A stretch of DNA of 64,000 nucleotides from Nonomuraea jiangxiensis (GCF_900099965.1 NZ_FNDJ01000004.1:186001-250000), one strand, 5' to 3'. Positions 36,162-45,815 are shown, counted from the first letter of the stretch. The notes: generated by a model from the letters alone, not told the origin. Made by a program: numbers and translations.

Positions 36162-37523
36162 TCAGAAGACCCGCAGGTGGTGGAACAGCTCGAAGGAGAC
36201 GTCCTGGGCGGCGAACGCCGCCGCCTCGGACCGCTTGACCGCCAGATACGCGCTGCGGCGCAGCGGCCCGAGAGCCTCCATGAGCATCTCGTCCGCCTCC
36301 AGCGCGTCCAGCGCCTCGCCCAGCGAGGCCGGCAGCCGCGGATAGTGGCCCGGGCGGGTGTCCGGGTCGACGTCCACGGGCGCGCCGGGGTCGAGCTTGC
36401 GCCGGATGCCGTCCAGCCCCGCGTGGATGACGGCGCCGAGCGACAGGTACGGGTTCGCCGAGGAGTCGGACGGCTTCAGCTCCAGGTTGGCCTCGCCGGT
36501 CTCGCCGAGCGGCGAGCAGAGGCGGACCGCGGCCTCGCGGTTGTCGGGGCCGTGGACCGCGTACGCGCCGGCCCAGGTGCGTGGCGTGAGGCGGCGGAAG
36601 CTGTTGACGCTGCCGCACGTCAGCGCGGTCAGGGCGGGCAGGTGGGCGATCAGGCCGCCGATGAACCCGTCGCGGATCTCGGCGTCCTCGCCGAACAGGT
36701 TGTGCCCGTCCCGCCACAGCGACAGGTGCAGGTGGGCGCCGTTGCCCGCCTGGTCGGCCAGCGGTTTGGGCGCCAGCGTGGCCCACATCTGCATGCGCAT
36801 GGCCACGCCGCGCACGGTCTCGCGGTAGAGGATGTGGTTGTCGGCGGCGCGCAGCGCGGGCGCGTGCCGGATCGACAGCTCCTGCTGTCCGGGACCCAGC
36901 TCGGGGTAGTAGTGCTCGACTCGCAGGCCCTGCGTCTCCAGGGCGCGGATGAGCTTGATGGTGTAGTCGTGCGCCGTGTCGAACCCCGTGCCGGCATAAC
37001 AGAGCGAGTCGTCGAGGGGCACCAGCCGGTCGTGGCCGCCGGTCGGGTCGGGCAGGCGGCGGCCCAGCGTGAACTCCGGCTCGAACGCCGCCACCAGGGT
37101 GTAACCCTCCGTGGCGAGCTCCGCGATCGCGTCCTTGAGGAACGTGCGCGCGCAGGCGCCCCACGGGCTGCCGTCCGGCAGGCGCAGGTCCGACAGCATC
37201 GCGGCCGCACCGGGCGCGTGTGGCAAGGGGACGTACGTCGCCGGGTCGGGGACAATGCGTATCTCGCCCACCGGACCCAGGTGCTCGACCTCCTGGAGCT
37301 GGTCGAGCATGTTCATCGCCATCATGGCCACCGTGTGCCCGATGCCCGTGCTCAGCCGCTCCGCCAGCCGCGCCCTGGATGCCGCCTTGCCACGGATGAC
37401 GCCTGCGTGGTCGGCGTACAGGAAACGGATCAGCTCGATGCCCTCGAGCTCGGTCCGCTCGAGGATCCGCCGTGCGTTGGGGTCGAGTTGCTGTGCCTTG
37501 GTGCCGCTCGGGCGATCTCTCAT
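36162..37523 (-). CDS. glutamine synthetase family protein
   Basis: 453 aa, GS type I fold. The N-terminal beta-grasp domain (ELIRFLYADHAGVIRGKAA) is followed by the catalytic domain: EPEFTLG metal ligand, GNGAHLHLSLW (nucleotide/metal block), and NREAAVRLCSP plus GEANLELKPSDSSANPYLSLG. The set of divergent substitutions suggests a GlnA3/GlnA4-like or gamma-glutamyl-amine ligase rather than the housekeeping enzyme. No adenylylation-site motif is evident. Start ATG 37521-37523 reads MRDRPSGTKAQQLDP. Convergent with hisF. Confidence 0.88.
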   Translation of the reverse strand: MRDRPSGTKAQQLDPNARRILERTELEGIELIRFLYADHAGVIRGKAASRARLAERLSTGIGHTVAMMAMNMLDQLQEVEHLGPVGEIRIVPDPATYVPLPHAPGAAAMLSDLRLPDGSPWGACARTFLKDAIAELATEGYTLVAAFEPEFTLGRRLPDPTGGHDRLVPLDDSLCYAGTGFDTAHDYTIKLIRALETQGLRVEHYYPELGPGQQELSIRHAPALRAADNHILYRETVRGVAMRMQMWATLAPKPLADQAGNGAHLHLSLWRDGHNLFGEDAEIRDGFIGGLIAHLPALTALTCGSVNSFRRLTPRTWAGAYAVHGPDNREAAVRLCSPLGETGEANLELKPSDSSANPYLSLGAVIHAGLDGIRRKLDPGAPVDVDPDTRPGHYPRLPASLGEALDALEADEMLMEALGPLRRSAYLAVKRSEAAAFAAQDVSFELFHHLRVF

Positions 37524-37584
37524 CCTGCCTGCGTAACACGATCTGGCAGCGCGGGGAAGCGCCAAACGCAGACAGGTCCCACTG

Positions 37585-37746
37585 TCAGGTCAGAACGGCC
37601 GTAAAGAATGTAGCCAACTGGTCTGCTCCCTGAAGGATTCCGTCGAACACGCCGTTGACCGCGGCAGCAGCCTCGGCCGGCTTGGTGAACAGGTAGAAGA
37701 CCACGAACGCGACAGCCACGTAGGTGATCACCTTCTTGACCTGCAT
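37585..37746 (-). CDS. 53-aa membrane protein
   Basis: MQVKKVITYVAVAFVVFYLF then a Lys-Pro-Ala turn and a second amphipathic stretch (VNGVFDGILQGADQLATFFT). One membrane helix, probably with a short outside helix. GGAGG stands 5 nt before the ATG (37744-37746), which fixes the start; the frame extends further upstream without support. Unknown function; it resembles short conserved actinomycete proteins, but I cannot name a family. Confidence 0.75.
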   Translation of the reverse strand: MQVKKVITYVAVAFVVFYLFTKPAEAAAAVNGVFDGILQGADQLATFFTAVLT

Positions 37747-37874
37747 GGGGGCCTCCTGCAGTCCATTCCCAGCCATATATACCCGGATCTGGGCGATCAC
37801 TGGCATCTTCTATGAAGATGTTCATGATCCTAACCGGGGGGCTGCTTTCCTATGCCATGGTAAGGGCTTGAGAT

Positions 37875-37890
37875 CAGGCGTGAGCGCCTG
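37875..37890. terminator. hairpin in the 37747-38086 gap
   Basis: CAGGCG, TGAG loop, CGCCTG: a perfect 6-bp stem, with a GGCGCC-rich flank that could extend structures. Likely ends minus-strand transcription from the TIGR03085-type gene. The remainder of the 340-nt gap shows no gene that I can support. Confidence 0.4.
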
Positions 37891-38086
37891 CGGCGCCTGG
37901 CTTTCCGCGCCCCGGCGGCCGGTGGATCGGCGGCACCAGAGGGGCACGGATCGGTGCCGGCGCCATGACCAGCGGATCCGCTCCGGGCCCGCGGTGAGGG
38001 GATGACTCGCGGGGGCGGCCTCCGTGTCCGGAACAGTACAGCATGGGAGAAGACGGGGCCGGTCACCGGGCGGGCGGGGGAGCGGG

Positions 38087-38716
38087 TCACATGCCCAGGG
38101 AGGCCTCGCGCAGGCGGGCGACGGCCTTGGGGTCGCCGGTGAGCTCCACCCGGGCGTGGTCCTGGCGTCCGAAGCAGAACAGCAGCAGCTCGCCCGCCCT
38201 GCCGGTGACCTCGACCCGGTCGCCCCCGCGCGGCCCGCCGAGCGCCACGCCGCCGCCGAGGCGGTGCAGCACCACGCCGACCGGCGCCCGGCGCAGCATC
38301 AGCCGGGTCCCCGTGGAGACCCGCTTCCAGATCTGCCGCTCGAAGTCCTCGGGCAGCTCGCGGGGCTCCCACGACGGCTGGGCGCGGCGCACGTCCTCGT
38401 GGTGCACGAAGAACTCCAGCGAGTTGACGGCCTCGTCCAGGGCGGGCAGCAGGGAGTAGACGCCGCCCGGCCTGCGGACGAGGCCGACCAGCTCGGGGTA
38501 GGGGTGGCCGGCCTTGAGCCGCTGCTGGACGGAGGCGGTGTAGCCGGCCAGGGGCTTGATCGCGATGCCGCCCATCGCGTCCGGCCGGCGCTCGCGCAGC
38601 ACCAGATGGGCGGCCAGGTCGTACGTGGTCCAGCCCGTGCACAGTGTCGGCGCGTCCGGCCCGAGTCGTTCGAGGAGGTCGCAGAGCGCGGCGCGTTCGC
38701 TACGAGCGTGAGTCAC
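38087..38716 (-). CDS. TIGR03085-type protein (DinB/maleylpyruvate isomerase-like)
   Basis: 209 aa. The N-terminal helical bundle (SERAALCDLLERLGPDAPTLCTGWTTYDLAAHLV) and EFFVHHEDVRRAQPSWEPREL are typical of the TIGR03085 group of mycothiol-dependent DinB-like proteins; the His residues form a metal site. The C-terminal part (VEVTGRAGELLLFCFGRQD) is an SCP2-like/MDMPI C-domain. Reaction unknown. Divergent from the ABC exporter operon, 89 nt apart. Confidence 0.85.
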   Translation of the reverse strand: MTHARSERAALCDLLERLGPDAPTLCTGWTTYDLAAHLVLRERRPDAMGGIAIKPLAGYTASVQQRLKAGHPYPELVGLVRRPGGVYSLLPALDEAVNSLEFFVHHEDVRRAQPSWEPRELPEDFERQIWKRVSTGTRLMLRRAPVGVVLHRLGGGVALGGPRGGDRVEVTGRAGELLLFCFGRQDHARVELTGDPKAVARLREASLGM

Positions 38717-38805
38717 ATGAGCAACCCTACCGGTGGGAATAACGTGGTGATCGGCCGTGATTACGACATACGTACATAAGTCATATTTGAAGGGAACCCC
38801 TCCGA

Positions 38806-40632
38806 GTGGCGACCAAGGTCACCTCAGCTGTCATGCGCCAAGGACTCCGCGTCCTTGGGGTGGCCATCCGCACCGAGAAAGCGGTGTTCACGCTGGCCGT
38901 GGTGGCCAGTGCGATCTATGGAGGCATGACCGTCGCCTCCGCCTGGGCGCTCGGCTGGGCCACGGACCACGTGGTGCTGCCGGCCTTCCGGGACGGCCGG
39001 GTGACGACCGGCGCGTTATGGACGGGGGCGCTCCTCATCCTCGGCGCCGCGCTGCTCAAGGCGCTGGGCGTGGCGGGGCGGCGCATCCTGGCGGGCGTGA
39101 TGCAGTTCAGGATGCAGGCCAGGTCGCGCCGGGACGTGACCAAGCAGTATCTGCGGCTGCCGCTGTCCTGGCACCACCGGCACCCGACCGGGCAACTGCT
39201 CTCGAACGCCAGCGCCGACGCCGAGGCCGCTTGGGCGCCGCTCGCGCCGCTGCCGATGGCCGTGGGCGTGATCGTCATGCTGATCACCGCGGCGGTCGCG
39301 ATGGTGGCCACGGATCTCGTCCTGGCCCTGGTCGGTTTCCTGATTTTTCCGGCTATCGCCGTACTTAATCTGATTTATCAGCGCAAGCTGAGTCCGCTGG
39401 CCACCCGCGCGCAGCAGCTCCGCGCCGAGGTGAGCGAGATCGCCCACGAGAGCTTCGACGGCGCGCTCGTCATCAAGACGCTCGGCCGGGAGGAGCTGGA
39501 GACCGACCGGTTCCGGCGGCGCGCCCACGAGCTGCGCGACGCCAACATCGCCGTCGGGCGGGTGCGCGGGCTGTTCGACCCGCTGCTGGAGGCGCTGCCC
39601 ACGCTGGGCGTGCTCGCGGTGCTCGCCGTCGGCGCGATGCGGCTGTCCACCGGCGCGATCGGCTCAGGGGACCTGGTGCAGGTGGCCTACCTGTTCACCC
39701 TGCTGGCCTTCCCGATCAGGGCGCTGGGCTGGGTGCTGGCCGAGCTGCCGCGCAGCGTCGTCGGCTGGGAGCGGGTGCAGGCCGTACTGGAGGCGAGCGG
39801 CTCGATGGCCTACGGCCCCGCCGTGATCGCCTCCGCCGAGCCCGCCCGGATCGAGGTCGACGGCGTCTCCTACGCCTACGGCGAGACCGAGGTGCTGCAC
39901 GACGTGACCTTCGACGTGCCCGCCGGCCGGACCGTCGCCCTGGTCGGGCCCACCGGATCGGGCAAGTCCACGCTCGTGCAGCTGCTCGGCCGGCTGGTGG
40001 ACCCCGGCACCGGCCAGGTGCTGCTCGACGGCGTGGACCTGCGGGAGCTGGCCTACGGCGGAGTGGCCGAGTCGGTGGCGCTGGTGCCGCAGCAGACGTT
40101 CCTGTTCGACGACACCGTACGCGGCAACGTCGCGCTCGGCCTCGACGTCGGCGACGAGGACGTGTGGGCGGCGCTGCGCCTGGCGCAGGCCGAGGGCTTC
40201 GTCGGGCGGCTGGCCAACGGGATCGACACGCGGGTCGGCGAGCGCGGCGCGTCGCTGTCCGGCGGCCAGCGCCAGCGCATCGCGCTGGCCCGTGCCCTCG
40301 TGCGCCGGCCCCGCCTGCTCATCCTCGACGACGCCACCTCCAGCGTGGACCCCCAGGTCGAGGCCAAGATCCTTTACGGGCTGCGCGACGCCGCCGAGGC
40401 CTCCACCGTCGTGGTGGTGGCCTACCGGATGGCCACGATCGCCCTGGCCGACGAGGTCGTCTACCTCGACCGGGGCCGGGTCGTGGACCGAGGGCCGCAC
40501 GCGGAGCTGCTCGCCCGCTGCACCGGCTACCGCAACCTGGTGACCGCCTACGAGCGGGAGGAAGCCGAGCGCGCCGCGATCGACGTCCCGGTGGCGGAAG
40601 TCCCGACTGAGGAAGAAGAGGTCAGGGCATGA
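38806..40632 (+). CDS. ABC exporter half-transporter with degenerate ATP site
   Basis: 608 aa: six-helix membrane domain (1-~320) fused to an ATPase domain. Walker [10 protein letters not shown] (~382-390), signature LSGGQRQR and Walker [14 protein letters not shown] are seen. The catalytic Glu after Walker B is Asp (LDDAT), and the switch histidine is Tyr ([10 protein letters not shown]). This is the degenerate half of a heterodimeric type IV exporter. Its partner follows immediately with a 4-nt overlap. Start GTG 38806. The substrate (drug, lipid or peptide) cannot be read from sequence. Confidence 0.93.
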   Translation: MATKVTSAVMRQGLRVLGVAIRTEKAVFTLAVVASAIYGGMTVASAWALGWATDHVVLPAFRDGRVTTGALWTGALLILGAALLKALGVAGRRILAGVMQFRMQARSRRDVTKQYLRLPLSWHHRHPTGQLLSNASADAEAAWAPLAPLPMAVGVIVMLITAAVAMVATDLVLALVGFLIFPAIAVLNLIYQRKLSPLATRAQQLRAEVSEIAHESFDGALVIKTLGREELETDRFRRRAHELRDANIAVGRVRGLFDPLLEALPTLGVLAVLAVGAMRLSTGAIGSGDLVQVAYLFTLLAFPIRALGWVLAELPRSVVGWERVQAVLEASGSMAYGPAVIASAEPARIEVDGVSYAYGETEVLHDVTFDVPAGRTVALVGPTGSGKSTLVQLLGRLVDPGTGQVLLDGVDLRELAYGGVAESVALVPQQTFLFDDTVRGNVALGLDVGDEDVWAALRLAQAEGFVGRLANGIDTRVGERGASLSGGQRQRIALARALVRRPRLLILDDATSSVDPQVEAKILYGLRDAAEASTVVVVAYRMATIALADEVVYLDRGRVVDRGPHAELLARCTGYRNLVTAYEREEAERAAIDVPVAEVPTEEEEVRA

Positions 40633-42410
40633 CCGCGCAGGGCATCCAGGGCAACCTCGAACGTTCCGCCCTGGCCACGATCCGCCAGGGCCTGTCGATC
40701 ACGCCCGAGTTCCGCAAGGGCCTGGTGGGCACGATGGCGCTGGCCGTGGTCGCCACCCTGGGCAAGATCGTCGTGCCGATCGCGGTGCAGCAGACCATCG
40801 ACACGGGGCTCAAGGGCGGCACGCCGGACGTGCCGTACATCACCAGCGCCGTCCTGGTCTGCGCGGCGGCCGTGGTGCTGACGGCACTGGCCGGCTACCT
40901 CATGAACGTCCGCCTCTACAAGGCGACCGAGTCCTCCCTCGCCACCCTGCGCGTGCGCGGGTTCCGGCACGTGCACGACCTGTCGGTGCTCACCCAGAAC
41001 AGCGAGCGCCGCGGCGCCCTCGTCTCGCGCGTCACCAACGACATCGACCAGATCAGCACGTTCATGCAGTGGGGCGGGCTGATGATCATCGTGGCGTTCG
41101 GCCAGCTCTTCGTGGCGACCGTGCTCATGCTCGTCTACTCCTGGCAGCTCACGCTGCTGGCCTGGGGCTGCTTCGTCCCGCTGATCATCGCTCTGCCGCG
41201 GTTCCAGCGGCTGCTGTCGCGGGCGTACACGGTGGTGCGCGAGCGCACCGGCGACATGCTGGCCGCCGTCAGCGAGTCGGTCGTCGGCGCGGCCGTCATC
41301 AGGGCGTACGCGTCGGAGCGACGCACCAGCGAACGCATCGACAAGGCGGTGGACTCCAACCGGAGTGCCCAGATCAGGGCGCAGACCATTGTGGGCATGG
41401 TATTCCCGCTGACCGAGCTGGTGGCCGCCCTGGCCATCGCCGGGATCGTGCTGCTCGGCGTGCGGCTGGGCCTGTCGGGCGACATCACGCAGGGGCAGCT
41501 CGTGGCGTTCCTGTTCCTGATCACCCTGTTCATCTCGCCGCTGCAGATGGCCACCGAGGTGCTGAACGAGGCCCAGAACGCCGTGGCCGGCTGGCGCCGC
41601 ATCCTCGGCGTGCTCGACACGCCGCCCGACGTGGCCGACCCCGGCGAGAAGGGCAAGGAACTGCCCCGCGGCCCCATCTCCGTCGCCTTCGAGGACGTGC
41701 ACTTCTCCTATCCCGGCGGCGCGCCCGTGCTGCGCGAGCTCTCGCTGGAGATCCCGCCCCGCTCCCGCGTGGCCGTGGTGGGGGAGACCGGCTCGGGCAA
41801 GACCACGTTCGCCAAGCTCCTGACGAGGCTGATGGACCCAGGCTCAGGACGGGTCACCGTGGACGGCCACGACCTGCGCGACGTCCGCTTCTCCTCGCTG
41901 CGTGAGCGCATCGTCATGGTGCCGCAGGACGGCTTCCTGTTCGACGGGACGCTGGCCGAGAACATCCGCTACGGCAAGCCGGCGGCGACCCGCGAGGAGA
42001 TCGAACTGGCCATGACCGAGCTGGGCCTGGCCGACTGGGTCGAAGCCCTGCCCGCCGGCCTGGACACGCCGGTCGGCCAGCGCGGCGAGTCGCTGTCGGC
42101 GGGCGAGCGCCAGCTCGTCGCCCTGGCCCGCGCCTACCTCGCCGACCCCGACCTGCTCCTGCTGGACGAGGCCACCTCGGCGGTGGACCCGGCCACGGAG
42201 GTACGGCTGGCGCGCGCCCTGGAAGGCGTCACCCGCGGCCGCACGGCCATCTCGATCGCGCACCGCCTGTCCACGGCCGAGAACGCCGACGAGGTCCTCG
42301 TCTTCGACGCGGGCCGCCTGGTGCAGCGCGGCCCGCACGCGATGCTGGTCCAGGAGCCCGGCGTGTACGCCGACCTGCACGCGTCCTGGGTCGCGGCGGC
42401 ACACTCCTAG
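40629..42410 (+). CDS. ABC exporter half-transporter, catalytic partner
   Basis: 593 aa with the same membrane-ATPase architecture. Walker A GETGSGKTT, Walker B LLLLDEATSAVDP with intact Glu, and H-loop IAHRLST are canonical, but the signature is LSAGERQ instead of LSGGQ. This is exactly complementary to the first subunit, giving one consensus and one non-consensus ATP site in the dimer. The ATG overlaps the preceding stop (ATGA). No regulator is adjacent. Confidence 0.93.
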   Translation: MTAQGIQGNLERSALATIRQGLSITPEFRKGLVGTMALAVVATLGKIVVPIAVQQTIDTGLKGGTPDVPYITSAVLVCAAAVVLTALAGYLMNVRLYKATESSLATLRVRGFRHVHDLSVLTQNSERRGALVSRVTNDIDQISTFMQWGGLMIIVAFGQLFVATVLMLVYSWQLTLLAWGCFVPLIIALPRFQRLLSRAYTVVRERTGDMLAAVSESVVGAAVIRAYASERRTSERIDKAVDSNRSAQIRAQTIVGMVFPLTELVAALAIAGIVLLGVRLGLSGDITQGQLVAFLFLITLFISPLQMATEVLNEAQNAVAGWRRILGVLDTPPDVADPGEKGKELPRGPISVAFEDVHFSYPGGAPVLRELSLEIPPRSRVAVVGETGSGKTTFAKLLTRLMDPGSGRVTVDGHDLRDVRFSSLRERIVMVPQDGFLFDGTLAENIRYGKPAATREEIELAMTELGLADWVEALPAGLDTPVGQRGESLSAGERQLVALARAYLADPDLLLLDEATSAVDPATEVRLARALEGVTRGRTAISIAHRLSTAENADEVLVFDAGRLVQRGPHAMLVQEPGVYADLHASWVAAAHS

Positions 42411-42587
42411 CCACCGAACCCGGCGGCGAAGACCCGATCGCCCAGCACCCGTGCCACCCACCGGCCCCGCCCGCGGAACTCGTATTGAGCCGATGCCCAG
42501 GGTGCTGACCCGGAGAGCACGACACTGCGCCCGCGAATCCGCCCAGAGAACAGGGGAGAGCGGGCGCGAGCATTGGCGGAAGCCGTC

Positions 42588-43337
42588 CTAACCGAGCCGA
42601 TCCAAAGCCCGCCCGACCGCTCGCATGAACGTACCGGGCGGGTTTCTCGGCCCCTCATCCTTCAGCAGGAAGACCCACATCAACGCAAACAGCCTGCGAC
42701 ACTCCGACAGCCTGCGCTCCTCAGCGGAGTCGAGTTCGAAACGCAACTCGCCGCCCCCATGTACCCAGCACGACACGTGCTCGGCCATCTCCGCGACCTC
42801 GGTCGCCCGGTCGCTGCGTCCCGACTCCTCGAAATCGACAATCCTGACGCGTACGCCGTCCCACAGGAAGTTCGCCGTGTTGCCATCGCCGGCCCCGAAT
42901 ACCGGCCGAACCCCACGCTCGCCCGGCTCCCACCCCGACAGCCACCGCGTACCCTCCCTGACGGCCCGGTCTGCGAGCTCGTTCTTCGGCCGCCACTGGC
43001 CGGCCCACACAAGCAATTGATCCCTGATCCGCTCCACCGGCCACAACCGCTGCGGCACCCGGTCGAGCACCTGCCGCGGTACGGCCCCATGCAGCCGGTC
43101 CACCGCCTCCATCAGTTCCTTCTCCGGTACGGCAGGCAGCAGGAAGAGCGGCGTCCCCTCGACGCGCGACATCACCACCAGATCGGTCCCGTACTCCACG
43201 GGTGAGGGCGCGAGCCCGGGCGCGTGCTCCGCCAGCAGCTCCAGCGCCCGCCATTCCCGCTCGGCACCGCCCGGCTTGCCGTCGGTGAAGCGTTTGCGCA
43301 CCAGGTCGCCGTCGATCTGCACATCGTGGGTCTGCAT
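42588..43337 (-). CDS. aminoglycoside phosphotransferase-family kinase
   Basis: 249-aa small-molecule kinase of the APH/choline kinase fold. Residues include an N-lobe Lys region (VRKRFTDGKPGGAEREW), LVVMSRVEGTPL hinge, FGAGDGNTANFLWDG (catalytic-loop equivalent of HGDxxxxN, with Asp and Asn kept) and VRIVDFEESGRSD (metal-binding DFE). The substrate may be an aminoglycoside or, as often, a metabolite. Convergent with the ABC operon; the 177 nt between them show no gene. Confidence 0.85.
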   Translation of the reverse strand: MQTHDVQIDGDLVRKRFTDGKPGGAEREWRALELLAEHAPGLAPSPVEYGTDLVVMSRVEGTPLFLLPAVPEKELMEAVDRLHGAVPRQVLDRVPQRLWPVERIRDQLLVWAGQWRPKNELADRAVREGTRWLSGWEPGERGVRPVFGAGDGNTANFLWDGVRVRIVDFEESGRSDRATEVAEMAEHVSCWVHGGGELRFELDSAEERRLSECRRLFALMWVFLLKDEGPRNPPGTFMRAVGRALDRLG

Positions 43338-43458
43338 CAGTGGATATTGAACCAGCCATGGGGCGACGGCGCGGTCTGGCCGAGTGCCGCCGTGGAATGG
43401 GCTGCCTAACGTGGATGCGGAGGCCGTGGCCCGCCGCTAGGCACCGACCCGAAAGAGG

Positions 43459-44028
43459 TCAGAACGCGCTCATGCCCACGGGTACGCCCGCCGCCACGAC
43501 AGCCCGGATGACCGGCTCGGCCTCGGCCGGGCCGCGCACCCCGTACAGCTCGATGAGCTGTAGTTCGCCGGCCAGCTTGGCCGCCAACTCGGCGGCGGCG
43601 TCCAGGTCGGGGACGGCCACGATGGTGGTGCCGCTGCCGTCGTCCCGGTGGCGCACCACGCGGTGGGAGTCGGGGTCGGCGCCCTCGTGCACGATGATGA
43701 AGGCCTCCGACAGGACCTCCCCGGCCTCGAAGCGCGCCTTGTAGGAGGCGACGGAGGCCAGTGACTCGAAGCCGTAGTAGATCGCGCTGACCGGCGTCCT
43801 CTCCTCCAGGACCCGCCGTGCCTCGGCGTGCCACAGGGCCCCGAAGCTGCCGCACAGCTCGAACCGGTCGACGCCCTCGCCGGCCAACCGCCCTACCAGC
43901 GCGGTCATCTCCGCGTGGTCGGGCACGGCGCGGACCCGCGTACGGCCGTGCTCGTTCTCGATCACCATCAGGTCGGCCTCCGGGTCCGCTCCGGCGGCCT
44001 CGTAAATGACCACTCGGTCCCTGCTCAT
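43459..44028 (-). CDS. duplicated-domain protein (DUF6506-like, two copies)
   Basis: 189 aa built from two related halves. Half 1 has VVIYEAAGADPEADLMVIEN ... FELCGSFGALWHAEARRVL; half 2 has AFIIVHEGADPDSHRVVRH ... IELYGVRGPAEAEPVIRAV. Each repeats the order (F/V)IxxEGADP-xxx-RVxVxDxxxAxxLxxxLxxExxxxFELxG, so it is a tandem duplication. The single domain resembles DUF6506 as I remember it. Function unknown. A MerR-type palindrome lies ~40 nt upstream, pointing to control by a MerR activator. Start ATG 44026-44028. Confidence 0.8.
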   Translation of the reverse strand: MSRDRVVIYEAAGADPEADLMVIENEHGRTRVRAVPDHAEMTALVGRLAGEGVDRFELCGSFGALWHAEARRVLEERTPVSAIYYGFESLASVASYKARFEAGEVLSEAFIIVHEGADPDSHRVVRHRDDGSGTTIVAVPDLDAAAELAAKLAGELQLIELYGVRGPAEAEPVIRAVVAAGVPVGMSAF

Positions 44029-44065
44029 GTCCTGCTCCCTTCGGTGTCCTGGAAGCAGCTTCCTC

Positions 44066-44083
44066 CCTCAACCAATGTTGAGG
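44066..44083 (-). promoter_or_regulatory. MerR-type operator/promoter
   Basis: CCTCAAC-CAAT-GTTGAGG is a perfect 7-bp inverted repeat. On the minus strand it overlaps TTGACC (a -35), followed 19 bp later by GAAGCT (weak -10): the long-spacer layout of MerR-activated promoters. It lies just upstream of the duplicated-domain gene. No merR gene is adjacent; the nearest regulator is a divergent AraC gene. Confidence 0.7.
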
Positions 44084-44348
44084 TCAAGCCTGAGGCCATC
44101 GTGTCGCCCGCCGACTGCCTGCCAGGTGAGGCCCAGATCGGTGGTCGTCTTGGTGGGGTCGTGGATCGGCGCGGGTGGACCGCCACCGCTCCAACTGCTG
44201 CGATAGGGCTTTGTTCAGCCGGGTGATGCGGGCGTCTGCATCAGGTAGCAGACCGGCGGCGTGGGAGGCGTCCAATGCTGGAGGCTCGGTGTTGTCCGTA
44301 CATTTGGCATAGTTCCTGTCGTATCGGTTGCTGAATAGGGGGAAGCCG

Positions 44349-45329
44349 GTGCTTGAGAAGGTGTTCGACACCGAGGACCTGCCGCCGGAGGACCGGTTGG
44401 AGGCGTGGCATGAGGCGGTGTCGCAGTCGCTGACGCCCAATGTGTTCAGCATCGATCGTGCCGAGGATTTCCGGGCTTCGCTGCGGGCGATGGATCTGAA
44501 TGCCGCGCATGTGACCGCCATGACGTATCCGTCCATGCAGTCGCGCCGGACGTCGAAGCTGATCCGGCGCTCCGACCCCGAACTGTATGCGGTGGCGCTC
44601 AGCCTGCGCGGATGGCAGCGCCTCGGCCAGGTCGGCAGGGAGGCCGTCCTCGGTCCGGGTGACCTGGTGATGTACGCCACGTCCACGCCGTTCGAGAGCC
44701 GGGTGGACGCCCATGAGGGCTCGGCCTCGTCGGTGGTGGCGACGATTGACCGGGGGCGGGTGCCGTTACCGCCGGCCAAGCTCGACCGGCTGCTGGCGAC
44801 TCCGCTGCCGGGGCGGGAGGGGATGGGCGCTCTGCTCGCTCAGTTCCTCGGTCGCCTGACGACCGACAACGGCTCCTATCGTCCGGCGGACGGTCCTCAC
44901 CTCGGCACGGTCCTGGTCGACCTGTTCACCGCCCTGATCGCGCACCACCTGGGCGCAGACTCCTCGGTGCCGCCAGAATCCCGGCAGAACGCCCTGATCC
45001 TGCGGATCCAGGCTTTCATTCGGCAGCACCTCTCCGATCCGGACCTTTCGCCGGCTGCGATCGCCGCGGAGCATCACATCTCCATCCGCACTCTGCACCG
45101 GCTCTTCCAGTCGCACGACAGGACCGTCGCCGAGCTCATCCGTACCCTGCGGCTGGAGCGCTGCCGGCATGACCTCGGGGACCCCGCCCGTGCCGACTGC
45201 ACCGTTCGGGCCATTGCGGCCCGGTGGGGGTTCTCCGACGCGGTTACCTTCTCCCGCGCCTTTCGCAGCGCCTATGGAGTCTCTCCCAGCGACTACCGGC
45301 GGGAACGCTGGTCACACGAGCGTCCCTGA
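44349..45329 (+). CDS. AraC-family regulator
   Basis: 326 aa. The N-terminal domain (DLPPEDRLEAWHEAVSQSL ... LVMYATSTPFESRV) is the AraC-binding-like type seen in FeaR/NitR-class activators. The C-terminal HTH pair has LSPAAIAAEHHISIRTLHRLF and RWGFSDAVTFSRAFRSAYGVSP. GTG 44349 was chosen because AGGGGGAA lies 4 nt before it; a TTG seven codons upstream is in frame. Target genes are not evident. The 265 nt upstream hold no gene that I can support. Confidence 0.88.
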   Translation: MLEKVFDTEDLPPEDRLEAWHEAVSQSLTPNVFSIDRAEDFRASLRAMDLNAAHVTAMTYPSMQSRRTSKLIRRSDPELYAVALSLRGWQRLGQVGREAVLGPGDLVMYATSTPFESRVDAHEGSASSVVATIDRGRVPLPPAKLDRLLATPLPGREGMGALLAQFLGRLTTDNGSYRPADGPHLGTVLVDLFTALIAHHLGADSSVPPESRQNALILRIQAFIRQHLSDPDLSPAAIAAEHHISIRTLHRLFQSHDRTVAELIRTLRLERCRHDLGDPARADCTVRAIAARWGFSDAVTFSRAFRSAYGVSPSDYRRERWSHERP

Positions 45330-45500
45330 CCTGGGATATACCCGTCCAAGAGCCATCAGCGGGCCGTTACTCCTCGCTTGATCGCACGGCCCGACATCCC
45401 GTACGGGCATTCCGGCGGCTCGCCGCTCCACAGCGCGTGGTCGGGCACGGCGTGGAGCCCGGCTCCCACTTGGGAACCGGACTCCACGCACAGTCGAAAA

Positions 45501-45815
45501 TCAGTACTGGCGGTGCTCGTCGGTCAGCCCGTTGCTCGGGTTGTAGGTGCAGTAGAAGGTGCCGCCGAACGTCCTCTGGTCGTAGCTCGCCTGCTCCTTG
45601 CAGTCGTTGCAGTCCCAGAACGATTCGATGTAGTAACTGTTCGGGCGGGCGGAGGTCGGCAGGCCACACGCGTTGGCCATGGCCTGGGCCGACACCGTCC
45701 CTGTTGCCGATGCCGACGCCGATGCCGATACGGGTGCGACGCATAGGGCCGACGCCGCGAGGGCCGCCCCCGCGAGGACCGCTCTCCGGAGCCGCTGGCG
45801 AGTGACAGTGTGCAT
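45501..45815 (-). CDS. small secreted protein
   Basis: 104 aa. Signal peptide MHTVTRQRLRRAVLAGAALA ... SASASA, then a ~65-residue mature part with four Cys (ANACGLPTS, FWDCNDCKEQ, FYCTYNPSNG), likely two disulfides. AGGAGG lies 6 nt before the ATG (45813-45815). Family not recognised. It is transcribed away from a SapA-like secreted protein gene. Confidence 0.82.
   Translation of the reverse strand: MHTVTRQRLRRAVLAGAALAASALCVAPVSASASASATGTVSAQAMANACGLPTSARPNSYYIESFWDCNDCKEQASYDQRTFGGTFYCTYNPSNGLTDEHRQY

Noticed and set aside
35205..37604. A 799-codon plus-strand open frame across ridA, hisF and the glutamine synthetase gene
   Set aside because: It is a shadow of three well-supported genes in other frames and contains no recognisable domain.
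42407..42658. An 83-aa minus-strand frame between the ABC exporter and the phosphotransferase gene
   Set aside because: Overlaps the phosphotransferase 3' end, lacks a ribosome site and any motif; probably chance.
44084..44327. Possible gene remnant (RITRLNKALSQQLERWRS) upstream of the AraC gene, minus strand
   Set aside because: A helical-looking peptide only; no start, no family that I can name, and it crosses into the AraC gene.
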